Assembly (NCBI GenBank): GCA_009773155.1
Contig: WOVA01000004.1
Location: 1 to 64,000 of the forward strand
From: Elusimicrobiota bacterium
GTDB lineage: Bacteria > Elusimicrobiota > Elusimicrobia > Elusimicrobiales > UBA9959
Reading direction: 5' to 3'
DNA: 64,000 nt
Shown: in pieces, positions 16,751-23,564 of the stretch
Position numbering within the stretch: position 1 is the stretch's first letter
How the letters are laid out: each line of letters begins with the position of its first letter
Position numbers and translations under genes: made by a program
Notes under the pieces: model-generated
Seen by the model: the letters and a program-made list of their open reading frames with translations, nothing else
Database searches by the model: none
What the model was told of the DNA's origin: nothing

Positions 16751-17851
16751 CTAACCTTCGGTCGCGGCCTTCCAGGCCGGGTCGCGGAAAAAAAGCTCCT
16801 CGTAGGGCGCCCCCCACATCCTCTCGAATCCCTCCGGCTCGGAGACCTCGACCTGCGGAGAAACGCCCTTCCCCTCCAGCTCCGCGCCGGAAGGCGAAAC
16901 GAACCTGGCCACCGCCAGCTTAAGGGAAGACCGTTTGTCCAGCGGGAAGGTCCTGACCATCGTGGCGGAGCCACTGGTGCGCGAGCCGTAGACTTTCGCT
17001 CCATCTTCCTTGAGCGCGGCGGCCAGGGCCTCGGCCGCCATGGCGGTCCCGCCGTTGACCAGCACGGCCAGTTCCAGGCCGGAATACCGGCCCCCGCTGC
17101 CACCGGGAAAAGTGACGGTATAGCCCTTATGCCTGGAGGCCAGCGAGAAGCATTTCCCGCCGCGGCCGGCCAGGAGGCGGAAGACGGCGGCGGCCTCCCG
17201 GGGCAGGCCGCCCCGGCTGTAGCGCAAATCCAGCACCAGCCTGCGCGGAGAGGCGGAGGCGTAGGTTTCAAGCCCCTTCTCCAGGACCGCGGCGGCGCCC
17301 TCGTAGAACATGGCCATCCTGATATAGACGGACCGGGTGGCCGGATCGTAAAGGCCGAAGACCGGCGGCGGGGAAAAATCCGCCCTCTCCAGGGAGAGGG
17401 AAACGATCCCCTCCCGCCGGGCGACCGAGAGTTCCCGGGCTCCCCCCGGGAGCGAAGCCAGTATCTCCGCGGCTCCGGGGCCGGCGCCCGCGGAAACTAT
17501 GCGGTCATAATCCCGGAACCCGGCCAGGGCGGCGGGCGAGTTCTTCAGCACCCGCAGCGCGCAGGCCGAAGAGCCGCAGGGGCCCAGCAGCAGCCCGCTG
17601 GGGAACCTGCCGCCCTCCGGCGGAGGCGCCGTCCTGGTCTCGGGAGCCTCTCCGACTATGGCGGCGTAAGGATCGAATTTCTTAAGGGCGGCCGGCCCGC
17701 GCGCGCGCAGCTCCGCCGAGAGTCTGGCGGGATCGTGAAGTTCCAGCGAGTGATTGGCGAAGATACCGGCTATCTTCCTGTCCCGCGGGCCCTCCGAGGA
17801 GCAGGCGCAGGCGAGGGCCGCCAGCGCGCATAGAAGCGTTTTTTTAGCCAT
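16751..17851 (-). CDS. S41-family protease paralogue lacking catalytic residues
   Basis: A 366-residue exported protein. The N-terminal ALAALACACSS suggests a lipoprotein signal (Cys15 or Cys17). A PDZ-like region (about 85-155, NSPAALAGFRDYDRIVSAG) precedes the S41 tail-specific protease fold (VLDLRYSRGG at about 206-215). In active members the SASASE motif carries the nucleophile and a Lys ~25 residues later. Here the aligned residues are GTAMAAE (267-274, Met271 for Ser) and GSRTSGS (Ser295 for Lys). Both catalytic residues are therefore missing, whereas the CtpA at 50350 keeps them. It is probably a binding or scaffold protein at the end of the pilus region. Confidence 0.85.
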   Translation of the reverse strand: MAKKTLLCALAALACACSSEGPRDRKIAGIFANHSLELHDPARLSAELRARGPAALKKFDPYAAIVGEAPETRTAPPPEGGRFPSGLLLGPCGSSACALRVLKNSPAALAGFRDYDRIVSAGAGPGAAEILASLPGGARELSVARREGIVSLSLERADFSPPPVFGLYDPATRSVYIRMAMFYEGAAAVLEKGLETYASASPRRLVLDLRYSRGGLPREAAAVFRLLAGRGGKCFSLASRHKGYTVTFPGGSGGRYSGLELAVLVNGGTAMAAEALAAALKEDGAKVYGSRTSGSATMVRTFPLDKRSSLKLAVARFVSPSGAELEGKGVSPQVEVSEPEGFERMWGAPYEELFFRDPAWKAATEG

Positions 17852-17865
17852 TCTCCGTCCTTATC

Positions 17866-18099
17866 TTAAACCCAGATGCCGCCGCCGGTAGCAGGCGGCG
17901 CGCCGAAATCGGAGCCGCAGGGGTCGTCGGGCAGGAAAGGCCCGTAAAGCGGGCAGCCCGCTGGAGCCGGGGGCAGGCAGCAGCAGGGAGCGGCGCAGCT
18001 GCAGCCGCAGGACTCCCCGCAGTCCTCGAAGCCGGCCTCGTTCATCAGGTCCTCGGTGATCAGCTCGTCGAGCCAGGCGTCGTCCTCGGGCGTGGACAT
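17866..18099 (-). CDS. Small cysteine-rich protein
   Basis: A 77-residue acidic protein with nine cysteines, most in a cluster (DCGESCGCSCAAPCCCL), and prolines and glycines afterwards. No known family was recognised. It may bind metal or be disulphide-bonded. It overlaps the end of the upstream membrane-protein gene by 40 nt in another frame. A -1 shift at a run of ten G in that gene would fuse the two into one protein, so this may be its C-terminal domain rather than a separate gene. Confidence 0.6.
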   Translation of the reverse strand: MSTPEDDAWLDELITEDLMNEAGFEDCGESCGCSCAAPCCCLPPAPAGCPLYGPFLPDDPCGSDFGAPPATGGGIWV

Positions 18100-19124
18100 A
18101 AGACCCGGACCCTCCCCCCCCCCTCCTCCTCCGGCGGGGCCGCGCCGTTCTGGTTGTCCAGCCCGCTGAACATCGGGTTCAGAATGCCCTGGGACATGGT
18201 GGCGAGCGCGTCCTGGAACTTCTTGTCCTCTTTCAGTGCGTCCTCGGTCCCTTTCTTGTCCACCTTGACGTTTTTGATGTCGGGAACTTCGTAGGCCGAC
18301 GCGCGGTCCGCGCTGAGGTCCTGGTCGCGCAGGAACTGGGGGATGGAATTAGGGTCTATGAGGTCCAGCTCCTTCTTCATCTTCTCGTCGTACTGCAGCG
18401 AGAGCCTCTCGCTGGACGCGGAACCGTCGAACGAGCGGGCCAGCAGGCTCCTGGCCGCGTCGTTGGAGGCGTCGCGCGCGCCACCGACCGACCCGCGCCA
18501 GGCGCTGCGCAGGGACTCGATGACTCCGCCGCCGCCGGACCTGGCGGCGCCCCTTTTGGCCCCGGTCTCGCCGGAGGCGGAGGCGACTACGGCGGGCCTG
18601 TTGCCCTGGCCGCCGAAAGAAGAGGAGCCGGCGGCGCCCAGCGAGGACTTCGCGGAAGCCCCGCCCGCGCCCCTGGCGGGTGAGAGGCCGGCCGACAGTC
18701 TGGAGGCGGGGCCCGAAGCCCCGCCGGACCGGGAGACCGGGGTTTTCGCTTCGGCGTCCGGACCGGCCCCGGCGTCAGCGGACCCGGCGCCGCCGCCGGA
18801 AAATGCCGTGACCCTGCCGGCGGAGGGCTTCTCGTAAAGCCGGTCCTCGATCGCCGTCCTGTGACTGTCGTAGGAAGCCAGCGCGTCGTCGGGAATATTC
18901 TCGTCCGAGGAGAAGAAATTATGAGCCGCGACGCTGCCGCCGCCGCGGCCGGCCGCCGCCACGCCGCTGGAGGACAGGTCGCCCGCCTGGGGCCGCCCCA
19001 CCAGCTTCCCGGCCGCGTCCCGCATGGAGATGAAAGCGACAAGACCGCCCACGACGAGGAAGGCGGCGACCGGGAGCAGCCAGAACAGGCCGCCCAGGCT
19101 TTTTTCTTTCTTTTTCTCTTCCAT
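18060..19124 (-). CDS. Single-span membrane protein, low complexity
   Basis: A 354-residue protein: short basic N-terminus (MEEKKKEKS), one transmembrane helix (about 12-33, LFWLLPVAAFLVVGGLVAFI), then a long Gly/Ser/Ala-rich region (about 45-215), then a more ordered acidic part (about 225-310, SLQYDEKMKKELDLIDPNSI). No family recognised. It sits after two TadE-like genes and so may belong to the pilus machinery. The last ~17 codons follow a run of ten G (18114-18123), and the encoded tail RVRVLCPRPRTTPGSTS looks like out-of-frame sequence. The real C-terminus may be the cysteine-rich protein downstream. Confidence 0.7.
   Translation of the reverse strand: MEEKKKEKSLGGLFWLLPVAAFLVVGGLVAFISMRDAAGKLVGRPQAGDLSSSGVAAAGRGGGSVAAHNFFSSDENIPDDALASYDSHRTAIEDRLYEKPSAGRVTAFSGGGAGSADAGAGPDAEAKTPVSRSGGASGPASRLSAGLSPARGAGGASAKSSLGAAGSSSFGGQGNRPAVVASASGETGAKRGAARSGGGGVIESLRSAWRGSVGGARDASNDAARSLLARSFDGSASSERLSLQYDEKMKKELDLIDPNSIPQFLRDQDLSADRASAYEVPDIKNVKVDKKGTEDALKEDKKFQDALATMSQGILNPMFSGLDNQNGAAPPEEEGGGRVRVLCPRPRTTPGSTS
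18114..18123 (-). other. Homopolymer run of ten G (possible frameshift site)
   Basis: A G10 tract in coding orientation near the 3' end of the membrane-protein gene. Slipping back one base places the ribosome in the frame of the cysteine-rich gene, whose ATG lies 14 nt beyond the tract. Confidence 0.7.
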
Positions 19125-19256
19125 AAGTCCTCCTCAAGATCGCGCCCGGACTCAAAAAACGGATTTGCGGCCCGGGGAATGACATCCTGCCATCTCCGGA
19201 GCCGCGCTTACCCCAATGTTATAGCAGGCGGATCACGGAATTTCAAGGCCCAGGCC

Positions 19257-19820
19257 TTACTGCAGGCCCGGCAGCACGAACTGGATGGGACGGTCGCGGT
19301 TGGGGACATACTTGACCACTTCCAGCTTCTTGCCGCCCCCGCAGATATAATCGTAGCCGTCGTTGCAGGCCTGCCCGTACGGCGTGGCGCAGATGGTCTG
19401 CTTGGGATACTTGCAGAACAGCGCCAGGCCGGGCGGCTTGGTCTGGACGGTGATGGTCACCACGTTCCAGACCTGGGTGCGCTCGATGTCCAGCTTGACG
19501 CTCTGGGCGTCGGTGCCGAAGCCGAGATAGTCCCGCACCACCTTCTCTATCTCCTGCTTGAGATGTCTGTCGTCGGCGGCGTAGGCTATGTTTATGTGCG
19601 ATTCCAGCTGCCAGCGGCGGCCGGCGTAGTAGGAGGCGATCTCCATCTTCTGCACCAGCACCAGCAGCTGGAAGATCTTTATCGTCAGGAAAGCGATGAT
19701 CATGAAGATGGGGAAGAGCAGCACGACCTCGGTCATGGCCTGCCCGCGGCGGCGGCGGAAGGAGGGCCAGAGGCCGCGGGCCTCCAGTCGCGTCCTTATA
19801 TCGGGCGTTCCGGGGAGCAT
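19257..19820 (-). CDS. TadE-like pilus protein
   Basis: A 187-residue protein with the class-III prepilin-like signature RRRGQAMTEVVLLFPIFMII: cleavage would follow the Gly and a Glu is at mature position +5. The hydrophobic helix is followed by a ~135-residue periplasmic part with six cysteines (CKYPKQTICATPYGQACNDG). TadE/TadF-type pseudopilins assist Flp pilus assembly. The gene begins 4 nt after the end of the upstream TadG-like gene, so they are co-transcribed. The maturation peptidase (TadV) is not in the window. Confidence 0.82.
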   Translation of the reverse strand: MLPGTPDIRTRLEARGLWPSFRRRRGQAMTEVVLLFPIFMIIAFLTIKIFQLLVLVQKMEIASYYAGRRWQLESHINIAYAADDRHLKQEIEKVVRDYLGFGTDAQSVKLDIERTQVWNVVTITVQTKPPGLALFCKYPKQTICATPYGQACNDGYDYICGGGKKLEVVKYVPNRDRPIQFVLPGLQ

Positions 19821-19824
19821 GCGG

Positions 19825-21012
19825 TCAGGGATAGAGCCTCGTCTGGTATTTGGGCGTGGGATTGGGCCAGACGCAGTTGTTATCGCTGGCCGGGCACTGC
19901 GTGGTCACGCGCGCGTGCACGCAGGGCCGGCCGGTCTCCCGGCAGACCACCTGACTGCACCGCCCCCCGCATCCCCCGTCGAAATCCACATTAAAATAGT
20001 TATTGCCCGAGTTCCAGCCCTGGAAGATCTCCACACCCCGCCCCAGGTCGCGGAGAATGTCCTTCTTCACCGACGCGATCTGGAAGAGCCCGGGCGAGGG
20101 CATGTCTATGTCCGGCGTCTCCACCATCTGGTACTGCTGGCCCAGTATGGGGTGGGTATAAGGCCTTTTGCAGAAGAATTTTATCTTCTGGATGAAATGC
20201 ATGGCGAAGTTGCCGTGGCTCTTGGAGATCCGCTTGGAGGCGAAGTTGTTGTGCCCCTCCGTAAGCCCCTGCTCGCCGCAGGCGGCCGGGTTCTCCACGC
20301 ACTCGGCGGGGCTGGCGTTGAGGTAGTAGGACTTGCGGAAGAAATTAAAACGCTCCGTCAGCCGCTTGAACACCGTGTACTGGGATTCCTGCACCGACCC
20401 GAGCAGCGTATACACCTGGGCGTAGAACTTATAGACGAAGCCGGAGGCTTCGTTCCAGAAGATGTAGATGTACTGGCCCTGGGGGTGGGTGATGAGGATC
20501 AGCCGCTCGTCGAGCGTGTCGCCCGGCTGCAGGGAGTTGATGCCCGGGCGCAGCGTATCCTTGTAGCCGATGGACCACTCCGGCTCGGAATCAAGCGGCT
20601 TGGGGTCCACCCGCCGGGGTTCGTCGCCGTCGTACTTGGGAATGGCGCCGTTATCGTACATCATGTCGTAGAGGCATTCGTACTCCTCCTTGTTGGTGTA
20701 CTTGTAGACGTGGTCGATGCCGGGGCCCTTGGAAGGGCACTCGAAAGCCTCCTTGAAGATGCGGTAGGGGAAAGCGCCGTTGACGTAGGCGGTACGGTTG
20801 AAGAAGTTGGTATAGTCGCCCATCTGGATGAAGGCGGCCGAGTCCACGGCGAACTGCTGGCGTATCTTCTCGCGGGAGATCTTGGCGGTCTCGAACAGCA
20901 GGTATACGAACAGGAACAGGGTGGGGATGACGAACAGGGAAGGAATGAGGACCTGCCCGGCGCGCTTAAGGCCGGTCCAGCCCTTCTTATCCGCTGGTCC
21001 TTTACCCGCCAT
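19825..21012 (-). CDS. TadG-like membrane-anchored protein
   Basis: A 395-residue protein: basic N-terminus, one transmembrane helix (about 22-43, LIPSLFVIPTLFLFVYLLFE), then a large periplasmic domain with aromatic residues and cysteine pairs near the C-terminus (GGCGGRCSQVVCRETGRPC). The layout (N-terminal TM, helix with AVDSAAF, then a big external domain) resembles TadG-type putative pilus assembly proteins. It sits between an Flp-like pilin and a TadE-like gene. Exact function unknown. Confidence 0.65.
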   Translation of the reverse strand: MAGKGPADKKGWTGLKRAGQVLIPSLFVIPTLFLFVYLLFETAKISREKIRQQFAVDSAAFIQMGDYTNFFNRTAYVNGAFPYRIFKEAFECPSKGPGIDHVYKYTNKEEYECLYDMMYDNGAIPKYDGDEPRRVDPKPLDSEPEWSIGYKDTLRPGINSLQPGDTLDERLILITHPQGQYIYIFWNEASGFVYKFYAQVYTLLGSVQESQYTVFKRLTERFNFFRKSYYLNASPAECVENPAACGEQGLTEGHNNFASKRISKSHGNFAMHFIQKIKFFCKRPYTHPILGQQYQMVETPDIDMPSPGLFQIASVKKDILRDLGRGVEIFQGWNSGNNYFNVDFDGGCGGRCSQVVCRETGRPCVHARVTTQCPASDNNCVWPNPTPKYQTRLYP

Positions 21013-21024
21013 ACGGTCACACCC

Positions 21025-21261
21025 TCAGCTCGGGGCTCCTCCGCCGATGACCATGCCTATCAGCGTGAAGAAGCCGCCCAGGAACTTCCGGTGGAAGGCT
21101 ATGCCCAGCATCAGCGCCACGCTGACGATGACCGCCAGCATGAGCATGTACTCCACCAGGGCCTGCCCCCGCCGCAGGCGCAGGCCGGCGCATGCCGGGG
21201 ACGCCATGCCGCATGGCGTCCCCGACCGCAGCAGGCAGGCTAAAAAATCGAGTTCCGTCAT
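21025..21261 (-). CDS. Flp-type pilin with palindrome in its leader
   Basis: A 78-residue pilin. LRRGQALVEYMLMLAVIVSV matches the Flp signature: Gly before the cut and Glu-Tyr at +5/+6, followed by one hydrophobic helix. Palindrome A1 lies within the leader (codons SGTPCGMASP). Two starts are possible: ATG at 21261, giving a 33-residue leader, or the ATG inside the palindrome at 21204, giving a shorter leader more usual for Flp pilins. I keep 21261 because a weak GGAAG precedes it. A promoter with -10 TATAAT lies ~75 bp upstream. Confidence 0.8.
   Translation of the reverse strand: MTELDFLACLLRSGTPCGMASPACAGLRLRRGQALVEYMLMLAVIVSVALMLGIAFHRKFLGGFFTLIGMVIGGGAPS
21197..21223. repeat. Palindrome A1 (27 bp) in pilin leader
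   Basis: Perfect inverted repeat with 13-bp arms around one base (GGGGACGCCATGC/GCATGGCGTCCCC). It is read in frame inside the Flp-like gene, in a different frame (SGTPCGMASP) from the other coding copies. Confidence 0.95.
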
Positions 21262-21559
21262 CTCAGCGTTTCTTCCGCCCTCTTTTTCGTCCTGATGTTA
21301 TACCATCAAAACGCGCGTTTTTCAATACCCCGTATATTATAGGTCCGGGTTGTTAAATTACTGTTGCGCCGGCCCGGCAATGGAAAGGCGCCCGTAGTGG
21401 GCGCCTGTCCGTCCCTGTCCGTCGCTTGTCACGGGTGGCCGTCTCGCCGTCGCTCGCCGGCCCCCGCGACCCCGCCTCGCCGCTACGCCTGCTGGCTCGC
21501 GGCTCCGGCCTTGCGGACCGCACGCGGCCTCCACCGGAGGCCGCTCCAGTGGGCGGTCC
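21262..21559. other. Structured spacer between response regulator and pilin genes
   Basis: About 300 bp without a convincing gene. It holds two hairpins, GCGGCCTCC/GGAGGCCGC (21524-21544) and GGCGCCC/GGGCGCC (21387-21405). The second is followed by TTTCC on the minus strand and may terminate the response-regulator transcript. The G+C-rich part between them could be a structured RNA but matches no family I recognise. Confidence 0.5.
21336..21365 (-). promoter_or_regulatory. Promoter and direct-repeat motif upstream of the pilin
   Basis: On the minus strand AACAGTAATTTAACA (21365-21351) is followed 9 nt later by TATAAT (21341-21336), ~75 nt before the pilin ATG. The 15-mer contains AACA twice, 11 bp apart. 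It recurs before cpaB and before the solute-binding-protein gene, so it is a candidate regulator site at the -35 position. Confidence 0.6.
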
Positions 21560-22237
21560 TCACCTGGCGCCGTCTTCCGGCGTTATCAGGCCCTTCTCTA
21601 TGGCTTTTACGACCGCCTCGGTGCGGTTATTGACGCCCAGCTTCTGGAAGATGCTGTTGAGGTGGTTCTTGACCGTCTTGACGGAGCAGCCCAGTTCGGC
21701 GGCTATCTCCTTGTTGCTCTTGCCCTTGCCGAGCAGCGCCATCACCTTGATCTCGGTGGCGGTCAGCGAGTCCGGGGCGTTGTCGTAGCCGCCGGGGCCC
21801 ATCTGGCGCAGGCCCTGTATCAGCTTGCCCATGATGGGCTGCGGGATCATGACGCCTTCCGCGGTGAAGGTCTTGAGCGCGTGCACCAGTTCGCTGGCCG
21901 GGAGCATCTTGGACAGGTAGCCGTTGGCGCCGGCCTGTATGGCCTCGGTGATGTGGGCCTCGTCCTCGTAGGAGGAGAGTATCAGCACGTTCGTGGAGGG
22001 ACAGTCCTTGCGGATTATGCGGGTGGCCGAGACGCCGTCCATCTGGGGCAGCTTTATGTCCATCAGGATCACGTCGGGCTTGAGCTTCTTGGCCATCGCT
22101 ATGGCCTCGGGGCCGTTGGAGGCCTCGCCTACCACCTTTATGCCTTTCTCGTCCTCCAGGAGGTCTTTTATACCCTCCCGGAAAAGGGTCTGGTCGTCCG
22201 CTATCAGCACCGTCACCGTCTTTTTGGGGCTTGCCAT
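21560..22237 (-). CDS. NarL/LuxR-type response regulator
   Basis: A 225-residue regulator. The receiver domain (about 1-120) has VLIADDQ, the phospho-acceptor in PDVILMDIKLP, SSYEDE and the Lys in GYLSKMLP. The C-terminal LuxR-type helix-turn-helix reads SLTATEIKVMALLGKGKSNK, then EIAAELGCSVKTVKNHLNSI. I start at 22237 because AAGGAG lies just upstream; the frame extends to 22288 without support. It lies immediately downstream of the receiver-kinase gene and is probably its target. Likely controls pilus genes (inference from location). Confidence 0.92.
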   Translation of the reverse strand: MASPKKTVTVLIADDQTLFREGIKDLLEDEKGIKVVGEASNGPEAIAMAKKLKPDVILMDIKLPQMDGVSATRIIRKDCPSTNVLILSSYEDEAHITEAIQAGANGYLSKMLPASELVHALKTFTAEGVMIPQPIMGKLIQGLRQMGPGGYDNAPDSLTATEIKVMALLGKGKSNKEIAAELGCSVKTVKNHLNSIFQKLGVNNRTEAVVKAIEKGLITPEDGAR

Positions 22238-22277
22238 GTTTCTAGCTCCTTGCCTTGTTTTCGCTGCCGGGTATCCC

Positions 22278-22304
22278 GGGGACGCCATGCCGCATGGCGT
22301 CCCC
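22278..22304. repeat. Palindrome A2 (27 bp), intergenic
   Basis: Same sequence as A1, lying between the kinase stop and the response-regulator start. As RNA it would form a 13-bp stem in the operon message. Confidence 0.95.
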
Positions 22305-22318
22305 CGTGTCCCCGGCTT

Positions 22319-23503
22319 TTACTGCTGCTGGGCGGGCGGCTGCTTTGGCAGCGGCTGCGTCTGGGGCGCGCCCTCCGTCCGGGACCCTTCCCTGGCGAAA
22401 GGGATGGTGAACTTGAAGGAGGAGCCTTTCCCGGCGCCTTCCGACTCCACCCATATCCGGCCGTCGTGGCTCTGTATGATCTCCTTGGAGATGCTCAGGC
22501 CGAGACCCAGCCTGCCGTGCGGCGACTTGCCGCCCTGCGGCTGGTAAAAGCTCTGGAACAGCTTGGTCAGCACGTCCGGCGGGATGCCCTCGCCGTTGTC
22601 GGTCACCGAGACGCAGACCGAGTCCTCCAGCTTGTCGACGAAGATCGTGATCTTCCCGCCGCGCTGGGTGTGGCGTATGCCGTTCTCGAGGAGGTTGAGC
22701 AGGACCTGGCCGATGCGGCGTTTGTCGGCGCAGACCATCTTGAGGCCCTCGCCCACCTTGTAGTCCACCTCGATGCTCTTCTGCTGCGCGCGGGCCCTGG
22801 GCCCGGCGACCAGTTCGGCCACCATCTTGTCCATCTCGAAATAGTTCTTCTCCAGCCGGAACTTGCCCTGCTCGATGGACGCCCAGTCCACCAGGTCGCC
22901 GATCAGCCGCGAGATCTGGGTGATGCTGGCGGTGATGAAATCCATCTTCTTCTTCTGGTCGTCGTTGGGCTTGATGGTGGCGGCCAGCATCTCGAAGCTT
23001 ATCTGCAGCGTCATCAGCGAGTTGGACAGGTCGTGCGAGGCCATCGAGAGGAACTTCGACTTCATGTTGTTGAGCTTGTCGAGCTGCTCGTTGTTGCGCC
23101 TGAGCATGTCGATGAGCCGCTTGTTCTCCTGCTCCAGGTAGAGCTTCTCCTCGGCCTTCTTGATGGCGCGGCGCAGGTAGTTGAAATCGACGGGCTTGAT
23201 CAGGAAGTCGTAGACGGATTCCTGGATGGCCTTGACCGCCGTGTCCAGCGAGGCGTGGGCGGTCATCATCAGGATCTGGCTGTCGGTGTTGAGCTTGCGG
23301 ATGTCCTTGATGACCTCGATGCCGGTCTTGTCGGTCAGGTTGAAGTCCATCAGGATGACGTGGAAGAAATCGGAGACGACCATCTTCATGGCCTCGGCGC
23401 CCGAGGCGGCCTCGAACACCTGGTAGCCCTCCATTTCCAGGAGGTCGCGCAGCGTCTCGCGGAGATGCGAGTCGTCGTCGGTTATGAGTATCTTGCTTCC
23501 CAT
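22319..23503 (-). CDS. Receiver-histidine kinase hybrid
   Basis: A 394-residue soluble protein. An N-terminal receiver (ILITDDD, VILMDFNLTDKTG, LMMTAHAS, FLIKPVD; about 1-120) is linked by a coiled coil (about 125-150) to a histidine kinase with H-box FLSMASHDLSNSL and N-box LLNLLENGIRH, G1 DNGEGIP and G2 GLGLSI. The C-terminus ends in a Q/P-rich tail. Without a sensor or TM segment, it probably takes its signal through the receiver, perhaps from the membrane kinase encoded upstream, and passes phosphate to the NarL-type regulator downstream. Confidence 0.92.
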   Translation of the reverse strand: MGSKILITDDDSHLRETLRDLLEMEGYQVFEAASGAEAMKMVVSDFFHVILMDFNLTDKTGIEVIKDIRKLNTDSQILMMTAHASLDTAVKAIQESVYDFLIKPVDFNYLRRAIKKAEEKLYLEQENKRLIDMLRRNNEQLDKLNNMKSKFLSMASHDLSNSLMTLQISFEMLAATIKPNDDQKKKMDFITASITQISRLIGDLVDWASIEQGKFRLEKNYFEMDKMVAELVAGPRARAQQKSIEVDYKVGEGLKMVCADKRRIGQVLLNLLENGIRHTQRGGKITIFVDKLEDSVCVSVTDNGEGIPPDVLTKLFQSFYQPQGGKSPHGRLGLGLSISKEIIQSHDGRIWVESEGAGKGSSFKFTIPFAREGSRTEGAPQTQPLPKQPPAQQQ

Positions 23504-23564
23504 GAGAGAACGGCCCCGTAAAACCCGGCGGGTTTCCCGCCCGGCCCCCGCAGGCTCATTTGAA

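Noticed and set aside
21387..21553. RNase P RNA, SRP RNA or tmRNA in the structured spacer
   Set aside because: None of the conserved core sequences of these RNAs is present on either strand.
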